Assembly: GCA_050946375.1 (NCBI GenBank)
Contig: JBMNUT010000013.1
Location: 25,005 to 89,004, forward strand
Length of the DNA: 64,000 nucleotides
Source: UBA1794 sp050946375
GTDB lineage: Bacteria > Bacteroidota > Bacteroidia > Bacteroidales > Bacteroidaceae
Direction: 5' to 3'
Made by a program: the position numbers and the translations under genes. Under the pieces are notes generated by a model. The model ran no database searches. It was given only the letters and a program-made list of their open reading frames with translations, and had not been told where the DNA came from. This document shows positions 49,665 through 58,413 of this stretch, one piece after another (the first letter of the stretch is position 1; each line of letters starts with the position of its first letter).

Positions 49665-50331
49665 AGAGGCCATATTATTGCTGTGTGTAGTCTTCGCCCC
49701 GGTTGTGGCGGAAGCACAAGTGCCCGTCCGTGACAACGAGAAGAAGAAACAGTGGCAGTCCATGGAGAACGGGCCGTGGGACTTCGCGCCCGACTGGTAC
49801 TATTATTTCCTGCACAAGGGTTACTCCGGCGCGGAAATGTATTGGAAATGGGCGGGCTTCAAGTCCGGTTTCCGTGTCCGCTTCAAGGAATCCAAGTCGA
49901 ACATCAAACGCATCATGCCCACACGGGTCATATCCGAGGAGACCCAGCGGCAGAAGCTGGAGAAGGTGGAGGAAGAACGCAAATATGTGGAAGAGCTGTA
50001 CAAGGAGGAGCTTGTCCGGGAGGCCGACCGCGCCGTTGACCTGGTCTATCCGGCCTACAAGGACGAGTTCAACCGGATGCAGGACTGCATCACCGACGGC
50101 CTGCTCTATTGCATGACGAAAAGCGGCGGAAAGTTGAAGCCGCAGGTGGACGAACTGGGCAGGCAGAATGAAATCCTTTGCGCAGGTATTGCCTATATCC
50201 GCAAGACGGGCGTGGGCTACGGACTGGAGAACGCCAAGCGGCAGCAAGCCTACGAAGAAGCCAAAGGAAAGATGGAGGCACTCGTGAAACAGACCGCCAA
50301 CCTCTGCGCCGTGGCCGCCACACATTATTAG
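49654..50331 (+). CDS. Secreted tra-operon protein 3 (possibly DUF5045), unknown function
   Basis: A 225-residue protein with a signal peptide ('AILLLCVVFAPVVAEAQ'). The mature N-terminal part has an aromatic-rich segment ('WDFAPDWYYYFLHKGYSGAE'), followed by a charged coiled-coil-like stretch ('QKLEKVEEERKYVEELYKEE') and cysteine-containing helices. I am not certain of the family; DUF5045 is a guess from memory. It precedes traJ by 36 bases. Confidence 0.65.
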   Translation: MKVKEAILLLCVVFAPVVAEAQVPVRDNEKKKQWQSMENGPWDFAPDWYYYFLHKGYSGAEMYWKWAGFKSGFRVRFKESKSNIKRIMPTRVISEETQRQKLEKVEEERKYVEELYKEELVREADRAVDLVYPAYKDEFNRMQDCITDGLLYCMTKSGGKLKPQVDELGRQNEILCAGIAYIRKTGVGYGLENAKRQQAYEEAKGKMEALVKQTANLCAVAATHY

Positions 50332-50367
50332 AATTAAAATGTATTACATGAAGATAAGAATACGATT

Positions 50368-51486
50368 ATGCAACTGTCTGCTGTTTTATTGACCATAGGC
50401 CTTCCGGCCATCGACGAGAGCCTGGACAAGCTCCTTGTCGCCATGGAGACGTTCCCCAACGTGGCCGTGCTGGGCGACGCGGTGGGACTGGCCCGTATCA
50501 TCGGGCTGCTGCTCGCCCTCTGCGTGGGTTCCTACGAGTGCTGGATGATGATGCTCGGACGGCGCGGCATGGACGTGATGAAGCTCCTCCGCATCGTCGG
50601 CATCTCCATCTGCATCTCTTCCTCCTCGTGGATATGTGACGCCCTGCAGGTGCCCGGCAAGGGACTTGAAAGCGCGAGCAAGGCGATGGCGCAGGCCAAG
50701 AACAAGGAGGTGGCCGCCTTCGAGCTGAAGGTGGCTCAAAAACAAAGCGAGTACCTTGACCGGCTGCGCACCGTGCAGGATTCCATCGCAACCGCGCAGC
50801 AGGTGGCCGCCATCGGACAGGACGCCGCATGGTGGGACAAGCTCATCTACAACGTGGAGAACCTTGGCAACACCATCAACAACTACGCCCAACGGGCGGT
50901 GGTGGCCACGGAGACCAAGGTCAGCGAATGGATAAACGATGTCATCCGCTTCGTGGGAGAGCTGATTTTTCAGATGTCCTACTACGGCATCCTCGTGGCT
51001 CAGCGCATCTTCATGGCCATCATGATGATATTCTGCCCCATCATGTTCGCCCTTTCCCTCGCCCCGCCGTGGAACTCGGCGTGGAGCCAGTGGATGTCCA
51101 AGTTCCTTTCCCTCTCGCTGTGGGGCTTCGTGACCTACATGTGCCTCTACTACGTTGACTTCATCTTGCTTTACAACCTCCAGCAAGACCTCGTGGCCTA
51201 CGACCACCTGCTGCACGGTTCGGTCAACTCATGGTCGCAGATCGGCGCATTGGGGCTGCAGGGCATCGGCTCCAACTGCATGTACGCCATGGGGATGCTG
51301 GTCGGCGCGTACATCATACGTTTCGTTCCGGAAGTGGCCTCGTGGCTCATCCCCGGCGGCGTAAGTTCGGGCGCGGCCACGGCGGCAGGCTCCACGGCTA
51401 CGGGCATCGCTTCCATGGCTGGAGGCGCGGCCGGTTCGGTGGCCGGTGGAGCGGTTTCCATGGTCAAGCCCAAATCAGGAAGATAA
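50368..51486 (+). CDS. traJ: TraJ-like polytopic membrane protein (VirB6/TrbL-like)
   Basis: A 372-residue inner-membrane protein with five or more hydrophobic segments, including 'IIGLLLALCVGSYECWMMML', 'MSYYGILVAQRIFMAIMMIF' and 'MYAMGMLVGAYIIRFVPEVA'. A Gly/Ala-rich C-terminal tail follows. The topology matches TraJ of Bacteroidetes conjugation systems, the equivalent of VirB6. It lies between the secreted proteins and traK. Confidence 0.88.
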   Translation: MQLSAVLLTIGLPAIDESLDKLLVAMETFPNVAVLGDAVGLARIIGLLLALCVGSYECWMMMLGRRGMDVMKLLRIVGISICISSSSWICDALQVPGKGLESASKAMAQAKNKEVAAFELKVAQKQSEYLDRLRTVQDSIATAQQVAAIGQDAAWWDKLIYNVENLGNTINNYAQRAVVATETKVSEWINDVIRFVGELIFQMSYYGILVAQRIFMAIMMIFCPIMFALSLAPPWNSAWSQWMSKFLSLSLWGFVTYMCLYYVDFILLYNLQQDLVAYDHLLHGSVNSWSQIGALGLQGIGSNCMYAMGMLVGAYIIRFVPEVASWLIPGGVSSGAATAAGSTATGIASMAGGAAGSVAGGAVSMVKPKSGR

Positions 51487-51506
51487 AATCATAAAAATAA
51501 AGAAAT

Positions 51507-52103
51507 ATGCTCATAGAATCACTGGCACAGAAAACAAGGCTCGCCATGGTGACGGTGCTGGCCACCATAGGCGGATGCGCCGTCATCTGCGGCTTCACCG
51601 TATGGTGCTGCATCTCCCTCGTAAACAAGGAAAGGGAGCAGATATACATATTGGACGGCGACATCCCGTTCCTCGCCGAGCGCGCGCAGCTGGAGGCCAA
51701 TTTCACGATGGAGGCCCAGGCGCACATCCAGCTCTTCCATCAGTATTTCTTCAACCTGCCGCCCGACAACGACTACATCAAGTGGACACTCGGCAAGGCC
51801 ATGTACATGGCGGACGGCACGGCGTTGAAACAGAAGCAGGCGATGGACGAGAACGGCTTTTACTCCGACATCATCTCCTCGTCGGCGGTCTGCACCGTCA
51901 TGTGCGACTCCATCGACTTCGACGAACAGGAACGGAAGTTCACCTACTACGGTACGCAGCTCATCAAGCGGCGCACCCGTGACCTGAAGCGTTCTTTGGT
52001 CACGACCGGATATGTCGAGTCCGTGCCGAGGACGCGAAACAATCCCCACGGATTGCTGATTACCAACTGGAGGACGCTCGAAAACAAGGATTTGGACTAC
52101 TAA
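51507..52103 (+). CDS. traK: TraK-like conjugation protein (VirB8-like)
   Basis: A 198-residue bitopic protein with one N-terminal membrane helix ('VTVLATIGGCAVICGFTVWC') and a periplasmic domain. Typical phrases are 'FLAERAQLEANFTMEAQAHI' and 'LFHQYFFNLPPDNDYIKWTL'; the C terminus has 'RTRNNPHGLLITNWRTLENK'. It corresponds to VirB8 in position and layout. Confidence 0.88.
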   Translation: MLIESLAQKTRLAMVTVLATIGGCAVICGFTVWCCISLVNKEREQIYILDGDIPFLAERAQLEANFTMEAQAHIQLFHQYFFNLPPDNDYIKWTLGKAMYMADGTALKQKQAMDENGFYSDIISSSAVCTVMCDSIDFDEQERKFTYYGTQLIKRRTRDLKRSLVTTGYVESVPRTRNNPHGLLITNWRTLENKDLDY

Positions 52104-52116
52104 ATGCAATTTGGAT

Positions 52117-52611
52117 ATGAGAATCAAAAAGAAACTTCGGGAAAGCAGGCTAAGGACGCACTTGCAAATCCGCGCATGGCTGCAACCCAAACTGGGAAAG
52201 GCCGGGGAAAGACTCCGGTTGGCCGGTCGCATCCGTCTGGCGAACATTTGGGCACGGAAGCATCCGAAAAGGACTTTTGCCTGTGTTACGGGAACATTGT
52301 CGCTCTTACTGGTATGCTCCCTTATCATGAACAATAGCAGGCCGGACGGGACGGACAACGCACACGGCATCGGCGTCATTGCCAATATGGAACCCTTGTT
52401 CCAAGGCTTCCGCACCATACAGTCGAACAAAGGCCTGCACCGTGCCACGATACAGGAGCTGGCGGACAGCGGACGGGCCATCCGACGGGAACTTGACTCC
52501 CTGATAGCCATGCCTCGGAAAACGCACGGTGACTCCCTGCGGATTGTCAGGCAGTACAGGCGGCTGGAGAACATTGTAAAATTCATCAACAACAAGGAAG
52601 GACATGATTAA
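52117..52611 (+). CDS. traL: TraL-like small membrane-anchored protein
   Basis: A 164-residue protein starting at ATG 52117. A very basic N-terminal segment is followed by one membrane helix ('TFACVTGTLSLLLVCSLIMN') and a helical periplasmic domain. In Bacteroidetes tra operons a small gene of this kind (TraL) lies between traK and traM. Its 3' end overlaps traM by 8 bases. Confidence 0.7.
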   Translation: MRIKKKLRESRLRTHLQIRAWLQPKLGKAGERLRLAGRIRLANIWARKHPKRTFACVTGTLSLLLVCSLIMNNSRPDGTDNAHGIGVIANMEPLFQGFRTIQSNKGLHRATIQELADSGRAIRRELDSLIAMPRKTHGDSLRIVRQYRRLENIVKFINNKEGHD

Positions 52612-53818
52612 AGTCAATTTCAAACAACCCAAGTACATCTTCCCGGCGGTCATCTTCATACCGCTGTGCGCCCTGGTGTATTTCGTGATGCAGACCTTCG
52701 GGGGCGGCGGAGAGCCGGAACAGGCCGTGGCCACCGACCGCATCAACACGGAGCTGCCCGAAGCGCACGCCGAGGAAGCCGGGGACAAGATGTACGAGAT
52801 GTCGCGCCGCTTCGGCGACGAGGACGCCTTTACCGCCGTGGGCGGCATCGGCGAGGAGACGGAAGAAAAGGAAGAGCCGGGACACGGCTACAGCGAGGAG
52901 GAACTGGATGAGCTGGATGCCGCCGAGGCGGAGCGCATCCGGCAGCAGCAGGAAATGGAGGAACTGGAACGCTCGCTGGCGGAGTCCAGGCGGCACATCA
53001 ATTCATACGCCTACGGCAACAACATGCCTTTGGATGGTTTGTCCGACGGGAACGGCGGCATGGGCTACACCTCGCAGGACGATTTCGCCCGCGACCTGGA
53101 GGAAATCCAACGCCGCAGCTACGAGAGGCAGAAGGCCATCGAGCGCGGCCTTGGGTTCGGAGACCTGGAAGCGGAGGAGGCGGCGAAAAGGCAACGCGCC
53201 GACTCGTTGGCGAGAATCCGCAGGGAAGAGGCGGAACGTAACCGCCCGAACCTCGTCATCAAGTCGGCCGGCACCAACGCGGACAAGTTCCATACGGTGG
53301 CCGCTCCCAATGATGCGGCGGAAGCAAAACTGATACGCGCCATGATAGACCAGACCACCAAGGCCAGGGAAGGCACGCGCCTGCGCTTCAAGCTGCTCGA
53401 CGACGTGACGGTAAGCGGCACAAAATTGAGGAAAGGCACTTACCTCTACGGCACGGTGACGGGCTTCTCCAGCCAGCGCGTGAAGGCGACCATCACCAGC
53501 ATCCTTGCCGGAGACAGGTTCATCAAGGTCAAGCTGTCCGTATTCGACAACGACGGCATGGAAGGCTTCTACGTGCCCGAATCCTCGTTCCGCGACTTCG
53601 TGAAGGATGCCGGTTCCAACGTGGTGCAGCAGGACATCAACATCGAATCGGACGGCGGCTACGGCTCCGGCATATCCGGCGAGGCCATTGCCTTACAGGC
53701 CCTGCAGAACATGTACAACTCCGCCACGTCCGCCCTGTCGTCCAACATCCGGAAGAACAAGGCGAAAATCAAGTACAACACCATAGTCTATCTCATCAAC
53801 TCGGACGATGCAAGATAA
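52604..53818 (+). CDS. traM: TraM-like conjugation protein (VirB10-like)
   Basis: A 404-residue protein that spans the periplasm. It has an N-terminal membrane anchor ('IFPAVIFIPLCALVYFVMQT'), a long charged Glu/Arg-rich middle region (about residues 50-215) and a C-terminal beta-rich domain ('LRFKLLDDVTVSGTKLRKGT', 'GFYVPESSFRDFVKDAGSNV'). The layout matches conjugative transposon TraM, equivalent to VirB10. It overlaps traL and precedes traN by 30 bases. Confidence 0.92.
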   Translation: MIKVNFKQPKYIFPAVIFIPLCALVYFVMQTFGGGGEPEQAVATDRINTELPEAHAEEAGDKMYEMSRRFGDEDAFTAVGGIGEETEEKEEPGHGYSEEELDELDAAEAERIRQQQEMEELERSLAESRRHINSYAYGNNMPLDGLSDGNGGMGYTSQDDFARDLEEIQRRSYERQKAIERGLGFGDLEAEEAAKRQRADSLARIRREEAERNRPNLVIKSAGTNADKFHTVAAPNDAAEAKLIRAMIDQTTKAREGTRLRFKLLDDVTVSGTKLRKGTYLYGTVTGFSSQRVKATITSILAGDRFIKVKLSVFDNDGMEGFYVPESSFRDFVKDAGSNVVQQDINIESDGGYGSGISGEAIALQALQNMYNSATSALSSNIRKNKAKIKYNTIVYLINSDDAR

Positions 53819-53848
53819 ACATAATTTGAAAGACAAATACGCATTTAT

Positions 53849-54736
53849 ATGAAAGCAAGAACCATCTTACTGACTTTACTCTGTGCCATTGGGATTACCA
53901 CTGTCAAGGCCAACGAGAAAATCTATGTCAACCGGGACGTGACCACGCACATCGTCATGCCCGAACCCATCAAGCTGGTGGACATCTCCACCCCGAAGAT
54001 TGCAGGCAACCAATGCACGGACAACATCGTCCGCATCAAGCCGTACCATGATGGCGACTCCATACAGTCCGGCGGCTACGCGGAGAACGAGCTGCTGGGC
54101 ACCGTCACGCTCATCGGGGAAAGGCACATCGCGCAATACGATGTCCTCTATACCGAAATGCCGGGACAGGCGTCCACCATCTTCGAGGTGCCGTACACCC
54201 ACACACAGTCCTACATCAACCCGGAAGTCACCATGCCCATGTCCGAGATGGCCCGATATGCGTGGGCGGTGTACGGCAGCAGGCGCAAGTACAACCAGAT
54301 CGTGACGAGGGCGCATGGGATGAGGGCCACGGTCAACAACATCTACGCCGTCGGCAACTACTTCTTCATCGACTACTCGTTGCGGAACAGGACGAAGATT
54401 CCCTACGACATCGAGGAAATCCGCGTGAAGCTGACGGACAAGAAGGAAACCAAGGCGACCAACTCGCAGACCATCGAGCTGTCACCCGTGTTCACACTCC
54501 ACTCCACGAGGAAGTTCAAAAAGGACTACCGCAACGTGATGGTGCTGCCCAAGCTGACCTTTCCTGACGAGAAGGTGTTGCGGATTGAAATATCCGAGAA
54601 CCAGATCAGCGGACGGGTCATCGTGCTGACCATCGAGTACGAGGACATCCTCCATGCGGACGGCTTCGATGCCGACATCCTGAAGGATGCCGCCTACTAT
54701 CCTTATTACTACATCTCTTATTCCGACAAGCAATGA
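53849..54736 (+). CDS. traN: TraN-like conjugation protein (VirB9-like, DUF4138)
   Basis: A 295-residue protein with a signal peptide ('ILLTLLCAIGITTVKA') and beta-rich mature region beginning 'YVNRDVTTHIVMPEPIKLVD', typical of DUF4138/TraN. C-terminal phrases are 'NNIYAVGNYFFIDYSLRN' and 'VMVLPKLTFPDEKVLRIEI'. It is the presumed VirB9 equivalent at the outer membrane. Its stop overlaps the start of the TraO gene by 4 bases (ATGA). Confidence 0.92.
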   Translation: MKARTILLTLLCAIGITTVKANEKIYVNRDVTTHIVMPEPIKLVDISTPKIAGNQCTDNIVRIKPYHDGDSIQSGGYAENELLGTVTLIGERHIAQYDVLYTEMPGQASTIFEVPYTHTQSYINPEVTMPMSEMARYAWAVYGSRRKYNQIVTRAHGMRATVNNIYAVGNYFFIDYSLRNRTKIPYDIEEIRVKLTDKKETKATNSQTIELSPVFTLHSTRKFKKDYRNVMVLPKLTFPDEKVLRIEISENQISGRVIVLTIEYEDILHADGFDADILKDAAYYPYYYISYSDKQ

Positions 54737-55194
54737 AGAAGTTATTGATCATCTTATGCTGTGCGGCCGCCTGCATCGGCGCGTCCGCACAGGGAAAGCT
54801 GGCGGTAAACGCCGGTTTCATGTTCCCGTCCACCCTGAACGCGACCGTCGGTTACGAGCATCCGCTGTCATACGGGAATGCCGTGGAGCTGTACGGCGAG
54901 GCCGGCAACCACTGGCAGGAGAAGGATTTCTGGAAAGGCTACTATTGGGACGGCGGCATCGTCTACAAGCACCGGCTGGTGCGCTACAAGAACGGGATGC
55001 TCCGTTTCCGCTTCGGGCCGCAGTTCGGTGCGGTGCAAAAGCGGTTCTTCATCGGATTGGAGGGAGGGTTTGAATACAGCTATGTGTTCCGTAACGGCTG
55101 GGAGTTCGCCCTGATACAGAAGAACAACGTGAACTTCCTGCACGGGGACACGTTCCGCAACGGATTGCTTTTGGGAGTAAAAATACCGTTTTAA
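54733..55194 (+). CDS. traO: TraO-like outer-membrane protein
   Basis: A 153-residue protein with a signal peptide ('LLIILCCAAACIGASAQG') and a short beta-strand-rich mature part with alternating aromatic residues, ending in 'GVKIPF', consistent with a small outer-membrane beta-barrel. This matches TraO of Bacteroidetes conjugative transposons. It is the last gene of the uninterrupted tra run. The usual following gene traP (a primase) is absent. Confidence 0.88.
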   Translation: MKKLLIILCCAAACIGASAQGKLAVNAGFMFPSTLNATVGYEHPLSYGNAVELYGEAGNHWQEKDFWKGYYWDGGIVYKHRLVRYKNGMLRFRFGPQFGAVQKRFFIGLEGGFEYSYVFRNGWEFALIQKNNVNFLHGDTFRNGLLLGVKIPF

Positions 55195-55242
55195 TCCCTA
55201 TGTGTAGCCGATTCATCATTGGCTTACGCCGAACATTGTTTC

Positions 55243-55270
55243 TTAATTCTTAACTCTTAATTTTTAATTT
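55243..55270. repeat. Four tandem TTAAYTY heptamers upstream of the coupling protein
   Basis: TTAATTC, TTAACTC, TTAATTT and TTAATTT follow one another without gap, ending 7 bases before the ATG of the coupling protein gene. The neighbouring DNA is GC-rich, so the AT-rich stretch stands out. Confidence 0.8.
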
Positions 55271-55277
55271 CAGTTGC

Positions 55278-57587
55278 ATGGCATTTGAAGAGACAAGGGA
55301 ACAGCAGCAGATGTACGACTACTTCCGCAGCTGCATCTACATCTTCCTTATCATAGAGATTGTGATGAACCTGCCCGTCACGGCGGACAACCGCGTCACG
55401 CAGTTCATCCTCGACCTGCTGGCACGCTTCAAGGTGTTCAACACCGTGTCGGGCTGCAAGCTGGCGGAGCTGGTATGCATCTGCATCGTCAGCATCGGCA
55501 CCAAGGCGAAGAAGGCGTTGAAGTTCAACGTGCGCACGATGGTGGTCTATCCCGTGCTGGCCGGGCTTACCCTTGTCGGGCTGTGCTTCGTGTTCCACGG
55601 GATGTATTTCGGCGTCAGCTGGTTCGGCTTCCCGGCCAACCGCATCCTGTACGCCCTCTGTTCGGTAGTGGGCACCATGCTGGTGCACCAGGGGCTGGAC
55701 GGCATCGCCAAGTATTACAACAACAAGGTGGGCGAAGACCGCTTCAACTTCGAGAACGAGTCGTTCCAGCAGTCGGAGACGTTGGTCGCCAACGACTATT
55801 CGGTGAACATACCCATGATATACTACTGGAAGCGGAGGATGCACAGGGGATGGATAAACATCATCAACCCGTTCCGGGGGACAATCGTGCTGGGAACGCC
55901 CGGTTCGGGAAAGTCGTTCGGTGTCATCGACCCGTTCATCCGGCAGCACGCCGCCAAGGGCTTCGCCATGATGGTATATGACTTCAAGTACCCCACGCTT
56001 GCAAAGACGCTCTTCTACCAGTTCTGCAAGAACCGGAAGGCCGGCAGGCTGCCAAAAGGTTGCGGATTCCGCACCATCAACTTTACCGACGTGGAGTATT
56101 CCGACCGCATCAACCCCATCCAGCGGAAGTACATCCCCGACCTTGCGGCGGCCTCGGAGACGGCGGCCACCCTGCTGGCGTCGCTCAACAAGGGAGGCGG
56201 CGAGAAGAAGGGCGGCTCGGAGGCGTTCTTCACCAACTCGGCGGAGAACTTCCTCGCGGCCATCATCTACTTCTTCGTGAACTTCCACCCCGTAGGCTTC
56301 AAGGACGGCAGGAAGCTCAGACGCTTCATCCTACACGAGGGAAAGAAGCTGGAAATCGTGATACGGAACTGGGACGACTACAACGCCATAGACGAGGACG
56401 GGAACGTGGTGCTGGACTTTGTGGACGAGAAGGGAAACGATGTCTCCACGGACGAGGACAGGATGTTCGTGGACTTGAATGGTTACTGTTATAAAGACCG
56501 CACGGGGAAACTGGTACGCATCGACCGCTGCTGGTATGAGGACAGGGACGGCAACGAGGTGGAGCCGGACACCATTACAGGGGAATACTCCGATATGCCC
56601 CATGTGCTGTCTTTTCTCGGCAGGCCATACGACCAGGTGTTCAACATCCTGATGCAGGACGACAAGATAGCCTCGCTGATGGCGCCGTTCAAGAGCGCCT
56701 ACGAGAACAAGGCCAACGACCAGCTGGAAGGCATGGTGGGTACGTTGCGTGTCAATGCGGCAAGGCTCGTGTCGCCGGAAGCCTACTGGGTGTTCACCGG
56801 GGACGACTTCGACCTGAAGATTTCCGACAGGGAGCATCCGAGCTACCTCGTGATAGCCAACGACCCGGAGAAGGAGCAGGTCATCGGCTCGCTCAACGCC
56901 CTCGTGCTGAACCGCCTGACAACCCGTGTGAACTCCAAGGGGAACATCCCGGTGAGCATCATCGTGGACGAGCTGCCCACGCTGTACTTCCACAAGATAG
57001 ACCGCCTTATCGGTACGGCACGGAGCAACAAGGTGGCCGTGACACTCGGTTTCCAGGAACTGCCGCAGCTGGAGGCCGACTACGGCAAGGTCGGGATGCA
57101 GAAGATTATCACCACGTGCGGCAACATCTTCATGGGGGCTGCCCGTAACAAGGAGACGCTGGAATGGGCGCAGAACGACGTGTTCGGCAAGGCCAAGCAG
57201 ACCTCGCGCTCCATCTCCATCAACGACCAGAAAGTGTCCACCACCATATCGGAGAAGATGGACTACCTCGTGCCTGCCGCCAAGATAGCGGACATGGCCA
57301 CGGGATGGCTGGCCGGGCAGGCGGCGCGTGACTTCACCGCCACGGACGAGAGGATGCTGGACAGGTTCGACATCGAGCAGTCGGAGGAGTTCAAGACCAC
57401 CAAGTATTTCTGTAAGACGCACTTCGACATGAAGAGGATTAAGGACGAGGAGGAGCACTACGTGCCGCTGCCCAAAATCTACGAGTTCAAGAATGACAGG
57501 GAGAAGGAAATCCTGCTCAACCGCAACTTCAAACGGGTCAATCAGGAGGTGGAGAACATGGTCAAGGAACTGCTTGGTATAAGTTAA
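55278..57587 (+). CDS. Type IV coupling protein (VirD4/TraG-like)
   Basis: A 769-residue ATPase that links the relaxosome to the mating channel. Several N-terminal membrane helices are visible ('MMVYDFKYP' follows the ATPase start; helices lie at residues 10-30, 90-115 and 118-145). The Walker A is about residue 204 ('LGTPGSGKSFGVIDPF') and the Walker B about 557 ('IPVSIIVDELPTLYFHK'). The TraM-recognition-type C-terminal region follows ('GFQELPQLEADYGKVGMQK'). In CTnDOT the equivalent is MobC, next to the relaxase; here it follows traO. The start lies 7 bases after a heptamer repeat. Confidence 0.95.
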   Translation: MAFEETREQQQMYDYFRSCIYIFLIIEIVMNLPVTADNRVTQFILDLLARFKVFNTVSGCKLAELVCICIVSIGTKAKKALKFNVRTMVVYPVLAGLTLVGLCFVFHGMYFGVSWFGFPANRILYALCSVVGTMLVHQGLDGIAKYYNNKVGEDRFNFENESFQQSETLVANDYSVNIPMIYYWKRRMHRGWINIINPFRGTIVLGTPGSGKSFGVIDPFIRQHAAKGFAMMVYDFKYPTLAKTLFYQFCKNRKAGRLPKGCGFRTINFTDVEYSDRINPIQRKYIPDLAAASETAATLLASLNKGGGEKKGGSEAFFTNSAENFLAAIIYFFVNFHPVGFKDGRKLRRFILHEGKKLEIVIRNWDDYNAIDEDGNVVLDFVDEKGNDVSTDEDRMFVDLNGYCYKDRTGKLVRIDRCWYEDRDGNEVEPDTITGEYSDMPHVLSFLGRPYDQVFNILMQDDKIASLMAPFKSAYENKANDQLEGMVGTLRVNAARLVSPEAYWVFTGDDFDLKISDREHPSYLVIANDPEKEQVIGSLNALVLNRLTTRVNSKGNIPVSIIVDELPTLYFHKIDRLIGTARSNKVAVTLGFQELPQLEADYGKVGMQKIITTCGNIFMGAARNKETLEWAQNDVFGKAKQTSRSISINDQKVSTTISEKMDYLVPAAKIADMATGWLAGQAARDFTATDERMLDRFDIEQSEEFKTTKYFCKTHFDMKRIKDEEEHYVPLPKIYEFKNDREKEILLNRNFKRVNQEVENMVKELLGIS

Positions 57588-57633
57588 GGAATTGTCTAAC
57601 CACTTCTAATAACATATTGATGAATAGTGACAT

Positions 57634-58335
57634 ATGAATATTGGTTCAACTTTGTGTCAGTTTAAGCCGCTTCCATTATTTAGCGGCAGCGCATTGAAAA
57701 TCATCGCCGTGCTTTCAATGGTGACAGACCACTGCGCGTACTACCTCTTGGACAGTAACTCTTGGGGTTATGAGGTGATGCGGTGCTTCGGGCGTATCGC
57801 CTTTCCCGTGTTCGCTTTCTTAGTTGCGGAAGGCTTCGCCCATACCCGCAACCGGATGCGATACTTCCTTTCCCTCCTGTTGTTCGCTGTCATCAGCGAA
57901 GTGCCGTGGTATCTGTTGAACGGGGCGGACGGTACGCACAACGTGATGTTCACGCTGGCCTTGGGAGTGGCGGCGTTGGCCGCTTTCGAGAGGTTTCGGG
58001 AGCATCGCGTCTTATGCTGTTGTTCCTTACTGCTAATGGCATGGCTGGCGGCATGGTCGGGAACGGATTATGAATGGCGGGGTGTCTTAATGATTGTTGC
58101 GTTTTACCTGTTGGGTATGGTCAAGAATACGCCTGTCGCTTTGCGCAGAATGTTGCAGCTGCTGTTTGCCTTTCCGATGATGATGCACTACGGCGTAATT
58201 GGTGCGTTGCTTGCCTGTGCGGTCATCTTCCTGTATGACGGCACGAGGGGTTTCATACACGGGAATGTGGCCAAGTATGGATTTTATGCCTTTTATCCGG
58301 TGCACCTTATCTTAATATATCTGTTCAGACTTTAA
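57634..58335 (+). CDS. traX: TraX family membrane protein
   Basis: A 233-residue polytopic membrane protein with the TraX family start 'SALKIIAVLSMVTDHCAYYL' and 'VMRCFGRIAFPVFAFLVAEG', and about eight hydrophobic segments. TraX of the F plasmid acetylates the N terminus of pilin; related proteins are membrane acyltransferases. Its substrate in Bacteroidetes is unknown. It follows the coupling protein by 46 bases and is likely read from the same transcript. Confidence 0.88.
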   Translation: MNIGSTLCQFKPLPLFSGSALKIIAVLSMVTDHCAYYLLDSNSWGYEVMRCFGRIAFPVFAFLVAEGFAHTRNRMRYFLSLLLFAVISEVPWYLLNGADGTHNVMFTLALGVAALAAFERFREHRVLCCCSLLLMAWLAAWSGTDYEWRGVLMIVAFYLLGMVKNTPVALRRMLQLLFAFPMMMHYGVIGALLACAVIFLYDGTRGFIHGNVAKYGFYAFYPVHLILIYLFRL

Positions 58336-58355
58336 GCAATATACAGCGATTTTTA

Positions 58356-58363
58356 TAAATTTG
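58356..58363 (+). promoter_or_regulatory. Nitrilase gene promoter -7 box
   Basis: TAAATTTG matches TAnnTTTG 50 bases before the nitrilase ATG and after the traX stop, which suggests the cargo gene has its own promoter. Confidence 0.55.
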
Positions 58364-58413
58364 CACAACAAATTGGTATTATTGCCATATGGTCAGAATT
58401 AAATCGTATCATA

